From Sneathiella sp. (GTDB lineage: Bacteria > Pseudomonadota > Alphaproteobacteria > Sneathiellales > Sneathiellaceae), in assembly GCA_002732675.1 (NCBI GenBank), contig NVRR01000052.1, forward strand, positions 1 to 14,188: a stretch of 14,188 nt of DNA, written 5' to 3'. A program made the translations under genes and the position numbers. Below the pieces are notes generated by a model. That model made no database searches and was not told the origin of the DNA. It worked only from the letters and a program-made list of their open reading frames with translations. Every line of letters starts with the position of its first letter. The first letter of the stretch is position 1. Below are positions 6,693 to 13,816 of the stretch, one piece after another.

Positions 6693-6721
6693 ACTACAAA
6701 CTCGGAAAATTTAATGAACAA
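6693..6721 (-). promoter_or_regulatory. Candidate promoter of the molybdopterin-fold/phosphatase operon
   Basis: On the minus strand TTGTTC (6716-6721) and TGTAGT (6693-6698) are 17 nt apart. This gives a start near 6686 and a leader of about 50 nt. Both boxes are only partial matches. Confidence 0.3.
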
Positions 6722-6807
6722 AATGGGTGGAACCGAAAAATCTGGCCGCCCCGACTATTATCCGGTATGTCTGCGGCATATTTTAATCGCTCCGATTGGT
6801 TCCTGTT

Positions 6808-7779
6808 ATGAAGCGTACGCTTTTTGTCGCCTCTAATCGTCTGGGAGATGCCGTCCTAACCACCGGCGCTCTCAAATATCTTATTGAGCAAGAGCCTGAC
6901 ATTCCAGTCACTGTCGTCTGCGGGACCATCCCGCAAGATATTTTTACGACCATCGAGGGCGTGGAACGGGTGATCGGAATCACCAAGCGACGCTTCAGCC
7001 TGCATTGGCCTGAGGTCGCCTTGATGCTGGGGTTTGTCCATTGGCACCGGATTGTTGATTTCCGGAGCTGCCTGTTGGGATTTTTTCCTGCCCGCCACCG
7101 TCATATCTGGAAAGGCGGAAATGACACTGTTCACAAGGCGATTGCCAATGCCGAGCTGATCGGTGTCGATCATCCCTTGCCACCCAGCATTACCCCCAAC
7201 AGCACGCAAATCGCGCAAAGCCGTGCATGGCTGGGCGACCTGGCGCCGGGCCAGAAAATACTAGCGATTGCCCCGACGGCCAATTTTTATCAAAAGCAAT
7301 GGCATCATGAAAACTATCTGGCGCTCGCACAAGCCCTGACCCGAAAAGGCGCTGTTCTGGAAGGTGCCAAAATTGCGGTATTCGGGGCACCGGGCGAAGA
7401 AGCACAGGCCATCCCGGTAGTGGACGCACTCCCGCACGAGCATGTCATCAATCTGGTCGGAAAAACCACGCCGATGGAGGCCGCGACCATGCTCTCTCAA
7501 TGCGCCGCCTTTATCGGCAATGATTCCGGTCTGATGCATACGGCCGTAGCGGTCGGCATTCCAACCGTCGGCCTGTTCGGTATTGGCAAACCCAAAGTCT
7601 ATGGTCCCTGGGGGGAGAATTCCCTCTGCCTGACCAGTTCTCCCGCCGGAACGCCTGTCATCCGGCAGAGCAATCCCAACGGAGAAGCCATTACCGAACC
7701 ACTCCCCGTGGAAAAAGTGCTTCGTGAAACCGAGAGTTTTCTGGCACGCGTTTTGGGTGGCAAAAAAGACGCGCCTTAG
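6808..7779 (+). CDS. Glycosyltransferase family 9 (heptosyltransferase-type) protein
   Basis: This 323-residue protein fits the ADP-heptose:LPS heptosyltransferase family (GT9, GT-B fold), which adds heptose to the LPS inner core on the cytoplasmic face of the inner membrane. Visible features are the N-terminal FVASNRLGDAVLTTGALKYL (Asp14 in the GDAVL loop), IAIAPTANFYQKQWHHENYL, and the donor-site block FIGNDSGLMHTAVAVGIPTVGLFG (His244), then VYGPWGEN. I use ATG 6808, which gives the usual MKRTLFVASNR start; a TTG four codons upstream (6796) is less likely. No clear Shine-Dalgarno sequence precedes it, so initiation may be weak or near-leaderless. It converges on the msbA-like gene 9 nt away, which fits a lipopolysaccharide role. 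Which core sugar it adds is not clear. Confidence 0.87.
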   Translation: MKRTLFVASNRLGDAVLTTGALKYLIEQEPDIPVTVVCGTIPQDIFTTIEGVERVIGITKRRFSLHWPEVALMLGFVHWHRIVDFRSCLLGFFPARHRHIWKGGNDTVHKAIANAELIGVDHPLPPSITPNSTQIAQSRAWLGDLAPGQKILAIAPTANFYQKQWHHENYLALAQALTRKGAVLEGAKIAVFGAPGEEAQAIPVVDALPHEHVINLVGKTTPMEAATMLSQCAAFIGNDSGLMHTAVAVGIPTVGLFGIGKPKVYGPWGENSLCLTSSPAGTPVIRQSNPNGEAITEPLPVEKVLRETESFLARVLGGKKDAP

Positions 7780-7783
7780 GCGC
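7762..7783 (-). terminator. Intrinsic terminator of the msbA-like gene
   Basis: On the minus strand a GCGCC-TAA-GGCGC hairpin begins 5 nt after the msbA stop codon and is followed by GTC and six T. It lies within the final codons and stop codon of the convergent glycosyltransferase gene, so it is also coding. The stem is short (5 bp) but all GC. Confidence 0.5.
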
Positions 7784-7788
7784 CGATC

Positions 7789-9591
7789 CTATGTTTTGGA
7801 TTCGCGAAAAGGCGTGACACTGTCATCAAAGGCAAACTGCTTGTTGTACAAATCCGCATAAACGCCATTTTTTTCAATCAACTGATCATGGGTGCCGGTT
7901 TCAACCACGGCACCGTCCACCACCACATTGATGCTGTCTGCATTAAGAATAGTCGAAAGGCGATGGGCTATCACAAGAGATGTCCGGCCCTTCATCAGAT
8001 GCTGCAGCGCCAGCTGGACCTTACGCTCCGATTCGATATCAAGCGCCGACGTTGCCTCGTCGAGCAACAGGATCGGCGCATCTTTCAGCATGGCGCGGGC
8101 GATGGAAATGCGTTGTTTCTGCCCGCCGGATAGACGTACACCATCACTGCCAACAATCGTGTCATAACCCTTCGGCAGCGTGGCGATAAAGTCATGGACC
8201 GCCGCAGATTTCGCGGCTTCAATAATTTCCGCCTCCGTTGCGCCCTCGCGACCATAGGCGATATTCGCCGTGATGGTGTCATCGAAAAGAAAGACATCCT
8301 GACTGACCAGCGCAATCTCCTGACGGAGTGATGATAGGGTCACGCCCCGAATATCCTGGCCATCAAGAAGGACTTCACCGCCTTGAACGTCATAAAAGCG
8401 CGGGATAAGATTAAGAATGGTCGACTTTCCGCCGCCCGACGGCCCGACAAGGGCGACGCGCTTGCCAGCCTCCAGTTTAAGGGAAATGCCCTTCAGAACC
8501 GGCTCCTCCTGCCCATAGCCAAAACTAACATTCCTGAATTCAATTTTTCCGCTGTGAAATTCCAACGGCACGGCGTCCGGCTTGTCCTCAACCTTATGGA
8601 CGATATCCAGAAGCGCAAAAACCCGTTGCGCCGCAGCAATCCCGGCCTGCATCCGCGGGAATATCTTGGCGACACTCTTGATCGGCTGATAGGCCAGCAT
8701 CACCGCTGTGATAAAAGCAAAAAATGTACCCGGAGTTGTCTCGCCGTCGATAACATTCGTTGCCCCGTAAAAAATCACGCAGGCAATCAGAATCCCGGCG
8801 AGGGTCTCGACAATGGGGCTGCTTGATGCCTCAATCCTGAGGGCTTTATACTGAGCGGCGAAGCGCGCCTCGACCACAGCGTCTCCTAAGGCCTTTGCCT
8901 GTTTTTCACGACCATAAGCTTTGACAACTCGAATACCCTTAAAGTTTTCTTCGAGAAAAGCACTGAAATCAGCGGATTGCATAAGCACCGTGTGAAAGGC
9001 TTTACGGGCGCGTTTGACAAGCTGGCGGATGGCCGCTGCCCCTGGCGGCAATGCAATCAGGATAAAAAGTGCCATTCTCCAGTCATAGTAAAAGAGCGAT
9101 GCTATCAGAAAAATGGCGGTCAGGCTGTCCTTTGTCAGGACGACTAGCACCTGGGTTGCAACGTTCCTTAGATGAGTGGTATCAACGACAAAACGCGAAA
9201 TAAGGCTGCCCGCCGATGTGTCGTGAAACCAGGCCAGATCTGCATAGACAAGCTTGCCAAACAAATCCTTCTGAATGTCCGAAATAACCCGGGTGCCAAC
9301 CCAGTCCATCATGATGGTCTGGCCATATGTCGCAAAGCCGCGGAGCATAAAAATAACGACCACAGCCGCCGTCGTATACAGGACATAGGACGCGTTTTTC
9401 TCGAAGAATACTTCATCAACGATTGGCTTCATGACAAAGGCCGTCGCCGCAGCCGTAAGGGCACTCACGACCATAAAGATAATCGCCAACACCAACCGCC
9501 ATTTGTAGCGGGACACATAGTCTCGCAATAACCTGCGATAAAGAATTCCCGGTGCCGTATTTTCAGACGCATCATTCACGACGTCATTCAC
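7789..9591 (-). CDS. msbA: MsbA-like ABC exporter (lipid A flippase family), fused permease-ATPase
   Basis: A 600-residue half-transporter with an N-terminal six-helix ABC exporter domain (about 30-320) and a C-terminal ATPase (about 350-590), acting as a homodimer in the inner membrane. ATPase motifs are complete: Walker A GPSGGGKST (383-391), Q-loop Gln431, signature LSGGQKQR (487-494), Walker B ILLLDEATSALD (Asp511, Glu512) and H-loop IAHRLST (His543). In the membrane domain, DLAWFHDTSAGSLISRFVVDT is typical of MsbA. MsbA flips lipid A-core across the inner membrane, in line with the convergent heptosyltransferase, though export of another lipid or drug cannot be excluded. The start is GTG at 9589-9591 (MNDVVNDASE), without a clear Shine-Dalgarno sequence; a second GTG four codons later is possible. 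No lpxK or kdtA follows. Confidence 0.9.
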   Translation of the reverse strand: MNDVVNDASENTAPGILYRRLLRDYVSRYKWRLVLAIIFMVVSALTAAATAFVMKPIVDEVFFEKNASYVLYTTAAVVVIFMLRGFATYGQTIMMDWVGTRVISDIQKDLFGKLVYADLAWFHDTSAGSLISRFVVDTTHLRNVATQVLVVLTKDSLTAIFLIASLFYYDWRMALFILIALPPGAAAIRQLVKRARKAFHTVLMQSADFSAFLEENFKGIRVVKAYGREKQAKALGDAVVEARFAAQYKALRIEASSSPIVETLAGILIACVIFYGATNVIDGETTPGTFFAFITAVMLAYQPIKSVAKIFPRMQAGIAAAQRVFALLDIVHKVEDKPDAVPLEFHSGKIEFRNVSFGYGQEEPVLKGISLKLEAGKRVALVGPSGGGKSTILNLIPRFYDVQGGEVLLDGQDIRGVTLSSLRQEIALVSQDVFLFDDTITANIAYGREGATEAEIIEAAKSAAVHDFIATLPKGYDTIVGSDGVRLSGGQKQRISIARAMLKDAPILLLDEATSALDIESERKVQLALQHLMKGRTSLVIAHRLSTILNADSINVVVDGAVVETGTHDQLIEKNGVYADLYNKQFAFDDSVTPFRESKT

Positions 9592-9682
9592 CCATTTCGT
9601 GATCTAAGCCCAAGGTGCCCGCCGATCACAGTTAAAGAAGATATTGCTCTGCCTAACATGTGTATGGGTCTCTGGACAGGTG

Positions 9683-9700
9683 TTTTGCCCTATTTTGCCC
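9683..9700. repeat. Tandem direct repeat TTTTGCCC x2
   Basis: TTTTGCCC occurs at 9683-9690 and 9693-9700, exactly 10 bp apart, about 92-110 nt upstream of the msbA-like start. One-turn spacing is typical of tandem response-regulator sites. This may be chance. Confidence 0.3.
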
Positions 9701-9749
9701 GGAAACAGCATCATATCTGGCCAAGATACCACAGTTTTCAGAGCAGCAT

Positions 9750-10928
9750 TCAGAGTGTTTCCCGCTCCTGACGACGGACACGGACAAGCAAAATGCAGGC
9801 GAGGATAAACCCGATAGTTGACAGCGAGGCCATGAAATAAAAGCTGTAGGAGCCATTGATCTGGTAGAGCCACCCGGAAGCAATCGTGAAAATACCAAAG
9901 AAAATACCCATAGCCAGGCTGTCATACAGCCCTTGCGCCGAGGCGGATATTGCAGGTGGCACCCGTTTGCCGATATAGGCGATAAATGCCATATAGAGCA
10001 GGGCAAAAGTCAGGGCGTGCAGGATTTGTGCGCAAAACAGAATGGCCATGGAGGTCGCCGCCCCAAGGACTGTCCAGCGCACCATACCGCCGAGGGCGGC
10101 GGCGATAATCATGGGAATGGCGCCAAATCGTCTGATCAGCCGACCGGAGATCGCGAACATTCCAATCTCGGCGGTTACGCCTGTCACCCAGAAGAGCGTA
10201 ATTTCCGCATTGGAAAATCCGAGGCTATCCCAATGTATCGAACTAAACCCATAGAGACCGGCATGGGTCGACACCAACAATGAGACGGTAACCACAAACA
10301 GCGGAAAATTGGGCAGCGACAGTGGCCTGAAAAATGGAACTTTGCCTTTATCCGGTATGGTTTTGATGTTGGGGAGGGTGATGGAGGCCAGTATCAGAAA
10401 TAACACGGTGATCAGCATCGCCACATAAATGGCATCGATACCGTATAAATCCGCGGCAGTCCCAACCAGCAAAGCGAAAACAATAAAGCTGAGCGATCCC
10501 CAAAGCCTTGCGCGACCAAAATCGACACCCAAAGTCTGCTGCGCCCGCAACGTCAATCCATCTGACAAGGGAATGGCCGACGTGAACGCCGCCCCGGCCG
10601 CCCCCCAGACAAACACATAAAACAGCCAGCCATCCATAGCCGGCAGCACGGCGAGACCCAGCATGAGCAGCAAGGCTAACCCCAAAAGAATTGTCTTCCG
10701 ATTGCCTGTGACATCGGCAATCCACGATGTTGCCGGAACGAAAAGCAGCTTGGCCCAATAGGAAGCGCCAAGCACCAGTCCGACATATTCCAGTGAAACC
10801 TGCTGTTCCAGCCAGCGCGGCCAGAGCGGCAGGACAATACCGCCCACAGAGAAAAACGCGATGTAATAAACGGATAGGCGAATATGTGCGGATCGTTTGG
10901 TATAATCTGTCTGGGACATGGAGGACAT
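9750..10928 (-). CDS. HcaT-like major facilitator superfamily transporter
   Basis: An inner-membrane transporter of about 392 residues with 12 predicted helices, resembling E. coli HcaT (3-phenylpropionate/cinnamate transporter) throughout. Shared elements are YYIAFFSVGGIVLPLWPRWL, VGLVLGASYWAKLLFVP, DFGRARLWGSLSFI, HAGLYGFSSIHWDSLGFS, RRFGAIPMIIAAALGGMVRW and ILHALTFALLYMAFIAYIG. The proton-coupled substrate is probably a small organic acid or nucleoside-like molecule, but the ligand cannot be read from sequence. The start at ATG 10926-10928 (MSSMSQTDYTKRS) is favoured; the ATG three codons later is possible. The longer frame begins with TTG at 10991 and would place the TATTAT promoter box inside the gene. 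It is divergent from the Tat-exported nitroreductase, with both promoters in the gap. Confidence 0.87.
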   Translation of the reverse strand: MSSMSQTDYTKRSAHIRLSVYYIAFFSVGGIVLPLWPRWLEQQVSLEYVGLVLGASYWAKLLFVPATSWIADVTGNRKTILLGLALLLMLGLAVLPAMDGWLFYVFVWGAAGAAFTSAIPLSDGLTLRAQQTLGVDFGRARLWGSLSFIVFALLVGTAADLYGIDAIYVAMLITVLFLILASITLPNIKTIPDKGKVPFFRPLSLPNFPLFVVTVSLLVSTHAGLYGFSSIHWDSLGFSNAEITLFWVTGVTAEIGMFAISGRLIRRFGAIPMIIAAALGGMVRWTVLGAATSMAILFCAQILHALTFALLYMAFIAYIGKRVPPAISASAQGLYDSLAMGIFFGIFTIASGWLYQINGSYSFYFMASLSTIGFILACILLVRVRRQERETL

Positions 10929-10979
10929 TACTCGCTTGAAGAGGTGGGACTCTACCGACTGCCTTGCAAACTTGAAAGA

Positions 10980-10985
10980 ATAATA
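10980..10985 (-). promoter_or_regulatory. Candidate -10 box of the MFS transporter gene
   Basis: TATTAT on the minus strand matches TATAAT at five of six bases and would start transcription near 10973, about 45 nt before the chosen ATG. No convincing -35 box is present; an activator at the CRP-like site 11002-11017 could substitute. Confidence 0.3.
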
Positions 10986-11001
10986 TGCCAATTCGGCAGG
11001 G

Positions 11002-11017
11002 CGTGATCGTCGTCACA
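11002..11017. promoter_or_regulatory. CRP-like palindrome
   Basis: CGTGA-N6-TCACA matches the CRP consensus TGTGA-N6-TCACA at 9 of 10 positions. It directly abuts the -35 box of the nitroreductase promoter (11018), centred about 43 bp before the expected start, a class II-like position. It could also serve the divergent MFS gene. The regulator gene is not in the window. Confidence 0.4.
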
Positions 11018-11046
11018 TTGAATTCCGAGGAGCTTTGTTTTATATT
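11018..11046 (+). promoter_or_regulatory. Sigma-70-type promoter of the nitroreductase-marR operon
   Basis: TTGAAT (11018-11023) and TATATT (11041-11046) are separated by 17 nt, the ideal spacing, with a start expected near 11053. It is the best promoter match in the window. Confidence 0.6.
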
Positions 11047-11061
11047 CTTAGGAATGTAAAA
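11038..11061. promoter_or_regulatory. 24-bp palindrome over the -10 box, probable MarR operator
   Basis: The half-sites TTTTATATTCTT and AGGAATGTAAAA are complementary at 10 of 12 positions; both exceptions are T/G. The site covers the -10 box and the start point, where a repressor dimer would block initiation. The marR gene at 12233 in the same operon is the natural candidate regulator. Symmetry is seen directly; the regulator is inferred. Confidence 0.5.
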
Positions 11062-11081
11062 TAACAGCCAGGAGGCATGCT

Positions 11082-12236
11082 ATGAACAGACGCAGCTTTA
11101 TTCGAACGATCGGCGGGACAGGTCTTGTTATCGCCGCCGCCGGTGTTGGCCTTGCCCGTTGTGACCAGATGCCGAAGTCGGCTGTTGCAGGCTGGGATGG
11201 CCCAGCGGAGAGCCTTGGAGACCGGGAATGGATGCTGAGCTATGCCATGCTCGCACCCAACCCCCATAACATGCAGCCCTGGCTCGTCGATTTATCCACC
11301 GATGACGAAATTACGCTTTTTGTCGATCCGGAGCGGGTCTTGCCGGAAACAGACCCTTACGGTCGACAAGTCCTGATTGGTCAGGGCACTTTTCTCGAAC
11401 TGCTCGATATCGCCGCGCGCGAGAAAGGGTATCGTCTCGATATTACATTGTTCCCGGCGGGCGAGCCTGCCCTGGGCAGTCTTGATATCGCATCCCTGCC
11501 CGTCGCCCGCATCAGACTGATCAAAGACGCGAGTGTTGCGCGGGATCCGCTGTTTGCACAAATCACCCGGCGGCGGTCCAACAAGGAGGGGTATAAACAG
11601 GCGTTCCTGACGGCGATGGACCGCGACGCACTTGCCAGGCTGCCTCTTAATGACGGGGAGGTAATTGGCTTCGCAACAACAGCAGAGACGGCCGCGCCGC
11701 TCCGGGAATTTGCCCGGCAGGCTGTTCTGAAAGAAATCGAAACGCCCCGGACACTGAAAGAAAGTATCGATCGCCTCCGCCTCGGCGCCGACGAAATCGC
11801 CGCGAGCCCGGATGGCATCAATCTAAATGGCCCGTTCTTCTGGTGGACGAAACGGCTAGGAATAATGACGCCGGAGCAAGCCGTGACGCCCGGTACCATG
11901 GCGTATCAGGGCGGCATTGATTATGCCATGGGCTGGGTTGAGGGAACATTCAATATGGGCTGGCTGGTCAGCACCGGCAGCTCACGCGCCGCAGAGGTCA
12001 AGGCGGGGCGCAGCTATGTCCGGCTCAACCTGATGGCGACAGCGCAAGGCGTCGCCATGCATCCGGCCAGCCAGGTTTTGCAGGAATATCCAGAAATGCA
12101 CGAGATACAGGCCGCGTTTTTGAAGCATTTGGGTATTGACCCCGGCGATACCGTACAAATGTTTTACCGTTTAGGCTATCAGGACGATGTTTCCCCCTCC
12201 CCACGCCGGAAATTGCCTGATATAGTGCTGGGATGA
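11082..12236 (+). CDS. Tat-exported nitroreductase-like flavoprotein
   Basis: The 384-residue protein opens with NRRSFIRTIGGTGLVIAAAGVGLA, a twin-arginine signal (Arg3-Arg4) plus hydrophobic stretch, so it should be exported folded, with cofactor loaded. The following domain resembles FMN nitroreductases of the Acg-like/large subgroup: YAMLAPNPHNMQPWLV (54-69) is the usual FMN-contact segment, RRRSNKEGY (163-171) a second family element, and LMATAQGVAMHPASQ the C-terminal cofactor loop. It probably uses FMN to reduce or bind a nitro, quinone or related compound in the periplasm; substrate and electron donor are unknown. Cys27 follows LAR, not a good lipobox, so lipidation is unlikely. AGGAGG (11070-11075) lies 6 nt before the ATG. 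The stop overlaps marR by ATGA, implying translational coupling. Confidence 0.82.
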   Translation: MNRRSFIRTIGGTGLVIAAAGVGLARCDQMPKSAVAGWDGPAESLGDREWMLSYAMLAPNPHNMQPWLVDLSTDDEITLFVDPERVLPETDPYGRQVLIGQGTFLELLDIAAREKGYRLDITLFPAGEPALGSLDIASLPVARIRLIKDASVARDPLFAQITRRRSNKEGYKQAFLTAMDRDALARLPLNDGEVIGFATTAETAAPLREFARQAVLKEIETPRTLKESIDRLRLGADEIAASPDGINLNGPFFWWTKRLGIMTPEQAVTPGTMAYQGGIDYAMGWVEGTFNMGWLVSTGSSRAAEVKAGRSYVRLNLMATAQGVAMHPASQVLQEYPEMHEIQAAFLKHLGIDPGDTVQMFYRLGYQDDVSPSPRRKLPDIVLG

Positions 12237-12730
12237 ACGAGATAAAGACCAAACAACAATATGATCGCAAAGAGGAAGTCCCGTCCCTGGATTTCCGGAT
12301 CATCAACTGGGTCGGGATCATCGACCAGCTGACGTCAACGAAAATGCGTCAGCTGCTCGACGGTAGTGATGTGCCGCCGCCGCAATTTGTCCTGCTCAAT
12401 CACTTCAGCCACCGCCCGGAAGAAGGCAAGACCGTGTCCGGCGTGGCCGATGCCATGCAGCAGCCGCAGCCTGGCATCACCAAGACCATTGCTAAAATGC
12501 TCGCCAAAGGTTTCCTGCGGGCCGAGGAAAACCCCGAAGACGGTCGCTCAAAGACTTTGTATCTGACGAAAGCGGGGAAAACCGCCCATGCCGCGGCCAA
12601 AGCCCGCCTGGAAGAAGGAATGCAGCATACGTTCGACGGCTGGCGGGAATGGGAAAAGAAGGATTTCTTTGCCTTCCTTGATCGCCTGAAAATCTATCTC
12701 GACGATCATCGCGAAGACAGGCTCTCCTAA
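12233..12730 (+). CDS. MarR-family transcriptional regulator
   Basis: A 165-residue winged-helix regulator. The DNA-binding region runs from about 47 to 112: PPPQFVLLNHF, a recognition-helix segment VADAMQQPQPGITKTIAKML, and the wing ENPEDGRSKTLYLT with the family's D-x-R pattern. Flanking helices at both ends form the dimer interface. MarR proteins usually repress divergent or cotranscribed genes until a phenolic or oxidising ligand, or cysteine oxidation, releases them. This one has no cysteine, so ligand control is more likely. It overlaps the nitroreductase stop by ATGA, so its level should follow that operon, and it is the natural candidate to bind the palindrome at 11038-11061. Its last four bases overlap the convergent EamA-type gene. 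Confidence 0.9.
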   Translation: MNEIKTKQQYDRKEEVPSLDFRIINWVGIIDQLTSTKMRQLLDGSDVPPPQFVLLNHFSHRPEEGKTVSGVADAMQQPQPGITKTIAKMLAKGFLRAEENPEDGRSKTLYLTKAGKTAHAAAKARLEEGMQHTFDGWREWEKKDFFAFLDRLKIYLDDHREDRLS

Positions 12731-13611
12731 AACTCCGGTTCCTGATTGATCAGCTTATCCTTGCTGGCGGACCGGATATTAATGATGGCGACGCCAACCA
12801 GGGTAAGGGCACCGCCGAGCAGAAATTTTATGGTGATCGGCTCATTGAATAAAACCACCCCGAATGTCACGCCAAAAACCGGCGCCAGCAGCGAGTAGGG
12901 TGTCAAGGTTGCAATCGGATATCGCTGCAAAAGATAGTACCAGCTGCCGTGGCCGATGATCGTCGTCACGACCACGATAAACGCAAGGGCACCGGCGGTT
13001 TTCCAGTCAATACTCATCAAATCAGCCCATTGCCCTTGCTCAACGAATAAGGACATCAGCAGCAAGGGTGGTGCCGACAGTACCGCGATCCAGGCCTGCA
13101 TGTTCATGGAACCGACATTCTGTATTTGGCGCATCAGAATAAGGCCGATGGCCATAAACAGACCACCAGCCGTCACCAGGGCAATACCTTCAAGTTGATC
13201 GAAGATAACCGGATCAAAGCCGATAATCATGACACCACTAAAGGCCAGGAAAATACCGAGGATGCGCCACCGGCCGATGGTTTCTTTCAGAAATATAACA
13301 GCCAGTATCAGCGAAAACGGCGCGATCAGCTGGGTCGCAATGGCGACGGCGGTCACCCCACCGGCGGCTTGAATACCAAAATATAGAAACGTAAAATGAA
13401 TGATGCCAACCGTTAATGCGATCCAGACAACCATCTTCATGCTGCCCTTCACCCGTTTCAGGAATGGCGCCAGGATGAGGGCAACCAGAAAAAACCTCAG
13501 CGCTGTAAAAAACAGTGGTGTGAAATGATCGAGCCCGACTTTGGACGCGACGAAGGCAAATCCCCATATGGCAGTAACAACCAGAACAAGAGCAATATGC
13601 GGCGGTGTCAT
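12727..13611 (-). CDS. EamA-type drug/metabolite exporter (DMT superfamily)
   Basis: A 294-residue inner-membrane protein with ten hydrophobic segments in two EamA repeats (about 6-133 and 145-283). It resembles E. coli EamA (YdeD, cysteine/O-acetylserine exporter). Shared patterns are LVVTAIWGFAFVASKVGL and FFTALRFFLVALILAPF in the first repeat, and IGHGSWYYLLQRYPIATLTP, YSLLAPVFGVTFGVVLFNEP and LGGALTLVGVAIIN in the second. The EamA family also includes exporters of threonine, purines and riboflavin, so the substrate is open. A weak GGAAAG precedes the ATG by 7 nt. It converges on marR with a 4-bp overlap and so is not in that operon, though a regulatory link is possible. A small hairpin (13635-13650) lies in its leader. 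Confidence 0.9.
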   Translation of the reverse strand: MTPPHIALVLVVTAIWGFAFVASKVGLDHFTPLFFTALRFFLVALILAPFLKRVKGSMKMVVWIALTVGIIHFTFLYFGIQAAGGVTAVAIATQLIAPFSLILAVIFLKETIGRWRILGIFLAFSGVMIIGFDPVIFDQLEGIALVTAGGLFMAIGLILMRQIQNVGSMNMQAWIAVLSAPPLLLMSLFVEQGQWADLMSIDWKTAGALAFIVVVTTIIGHGSWYYLLQRYPIATLTPYSLLAPVFGVTFGVVLFNEPITIKFLLGGALTLVGVAIINIRSASKDKLINQEPEF

Positions 13612-13666
13612 GAACTAGCTTTCCATCGAGATAAAACCCAGCTTCGGGTTGGCTTGTTTTGGTTTC

Positions 13667-13697
13667 TTGTGGATAATAGTCAGAACTGACCTATATT
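13667..13697 (+). promoter_or_regulatory. Possible promoter with a palindrome in its spacer
   Basis: TTGTGG (13667-13672) and TATATT (13692-13697) are 19 nt apart, longer than ideal. Between them the 12-bp sequence GTCAGAACTGAC (13679-13690) has perfect 5-bp inverted arms, a common operator location. It would drive the membrane-protein gene at 13817 with a leader of about 113 nt. A weak case. Confidence 0.25.
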
Positions 13698-13816
13698 TTT
13701 GCCGAGCCAAGCAGCAGTTGCCGGATTGTTATCACAGGTTCACGGTAAAATTACAATTCGGAATATTGCGCAGCTGTGATATCTGCTGGGACAAGGTGCA
13801 GAATAAAGGGTAAAAA

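Noticed and set aside
10929..10991. TTG-started longer form of the MFS protein
   Set aside because: The extra 21 residues do not match HcaT-type N-termini and would include the likely promoter box; no ribosome binding site is present.
11077..11085. Two-codon minicistron ATG CTA TGA overlapping the nitroreductase start
   Set aside because: It lies too close to the AGGAGG to be favoured and is readily explained by chance; not reported as a gene.
11082..11165. Lipoprotein signal at Cys27 of the nitroreductase-like protein
   Set aside because: The residues before the cysteine are L-A-R; arginine at -1 breaks the lipobox. The twin-arginine signal explains the N-terminus.
13635..13650. AACCC/GGGTT hairpin as a terminator or attenuator for the EamA-type gene
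   Set aside because: A 5-bp stem with a short mixed T tract lying in the leader; too weak to call.
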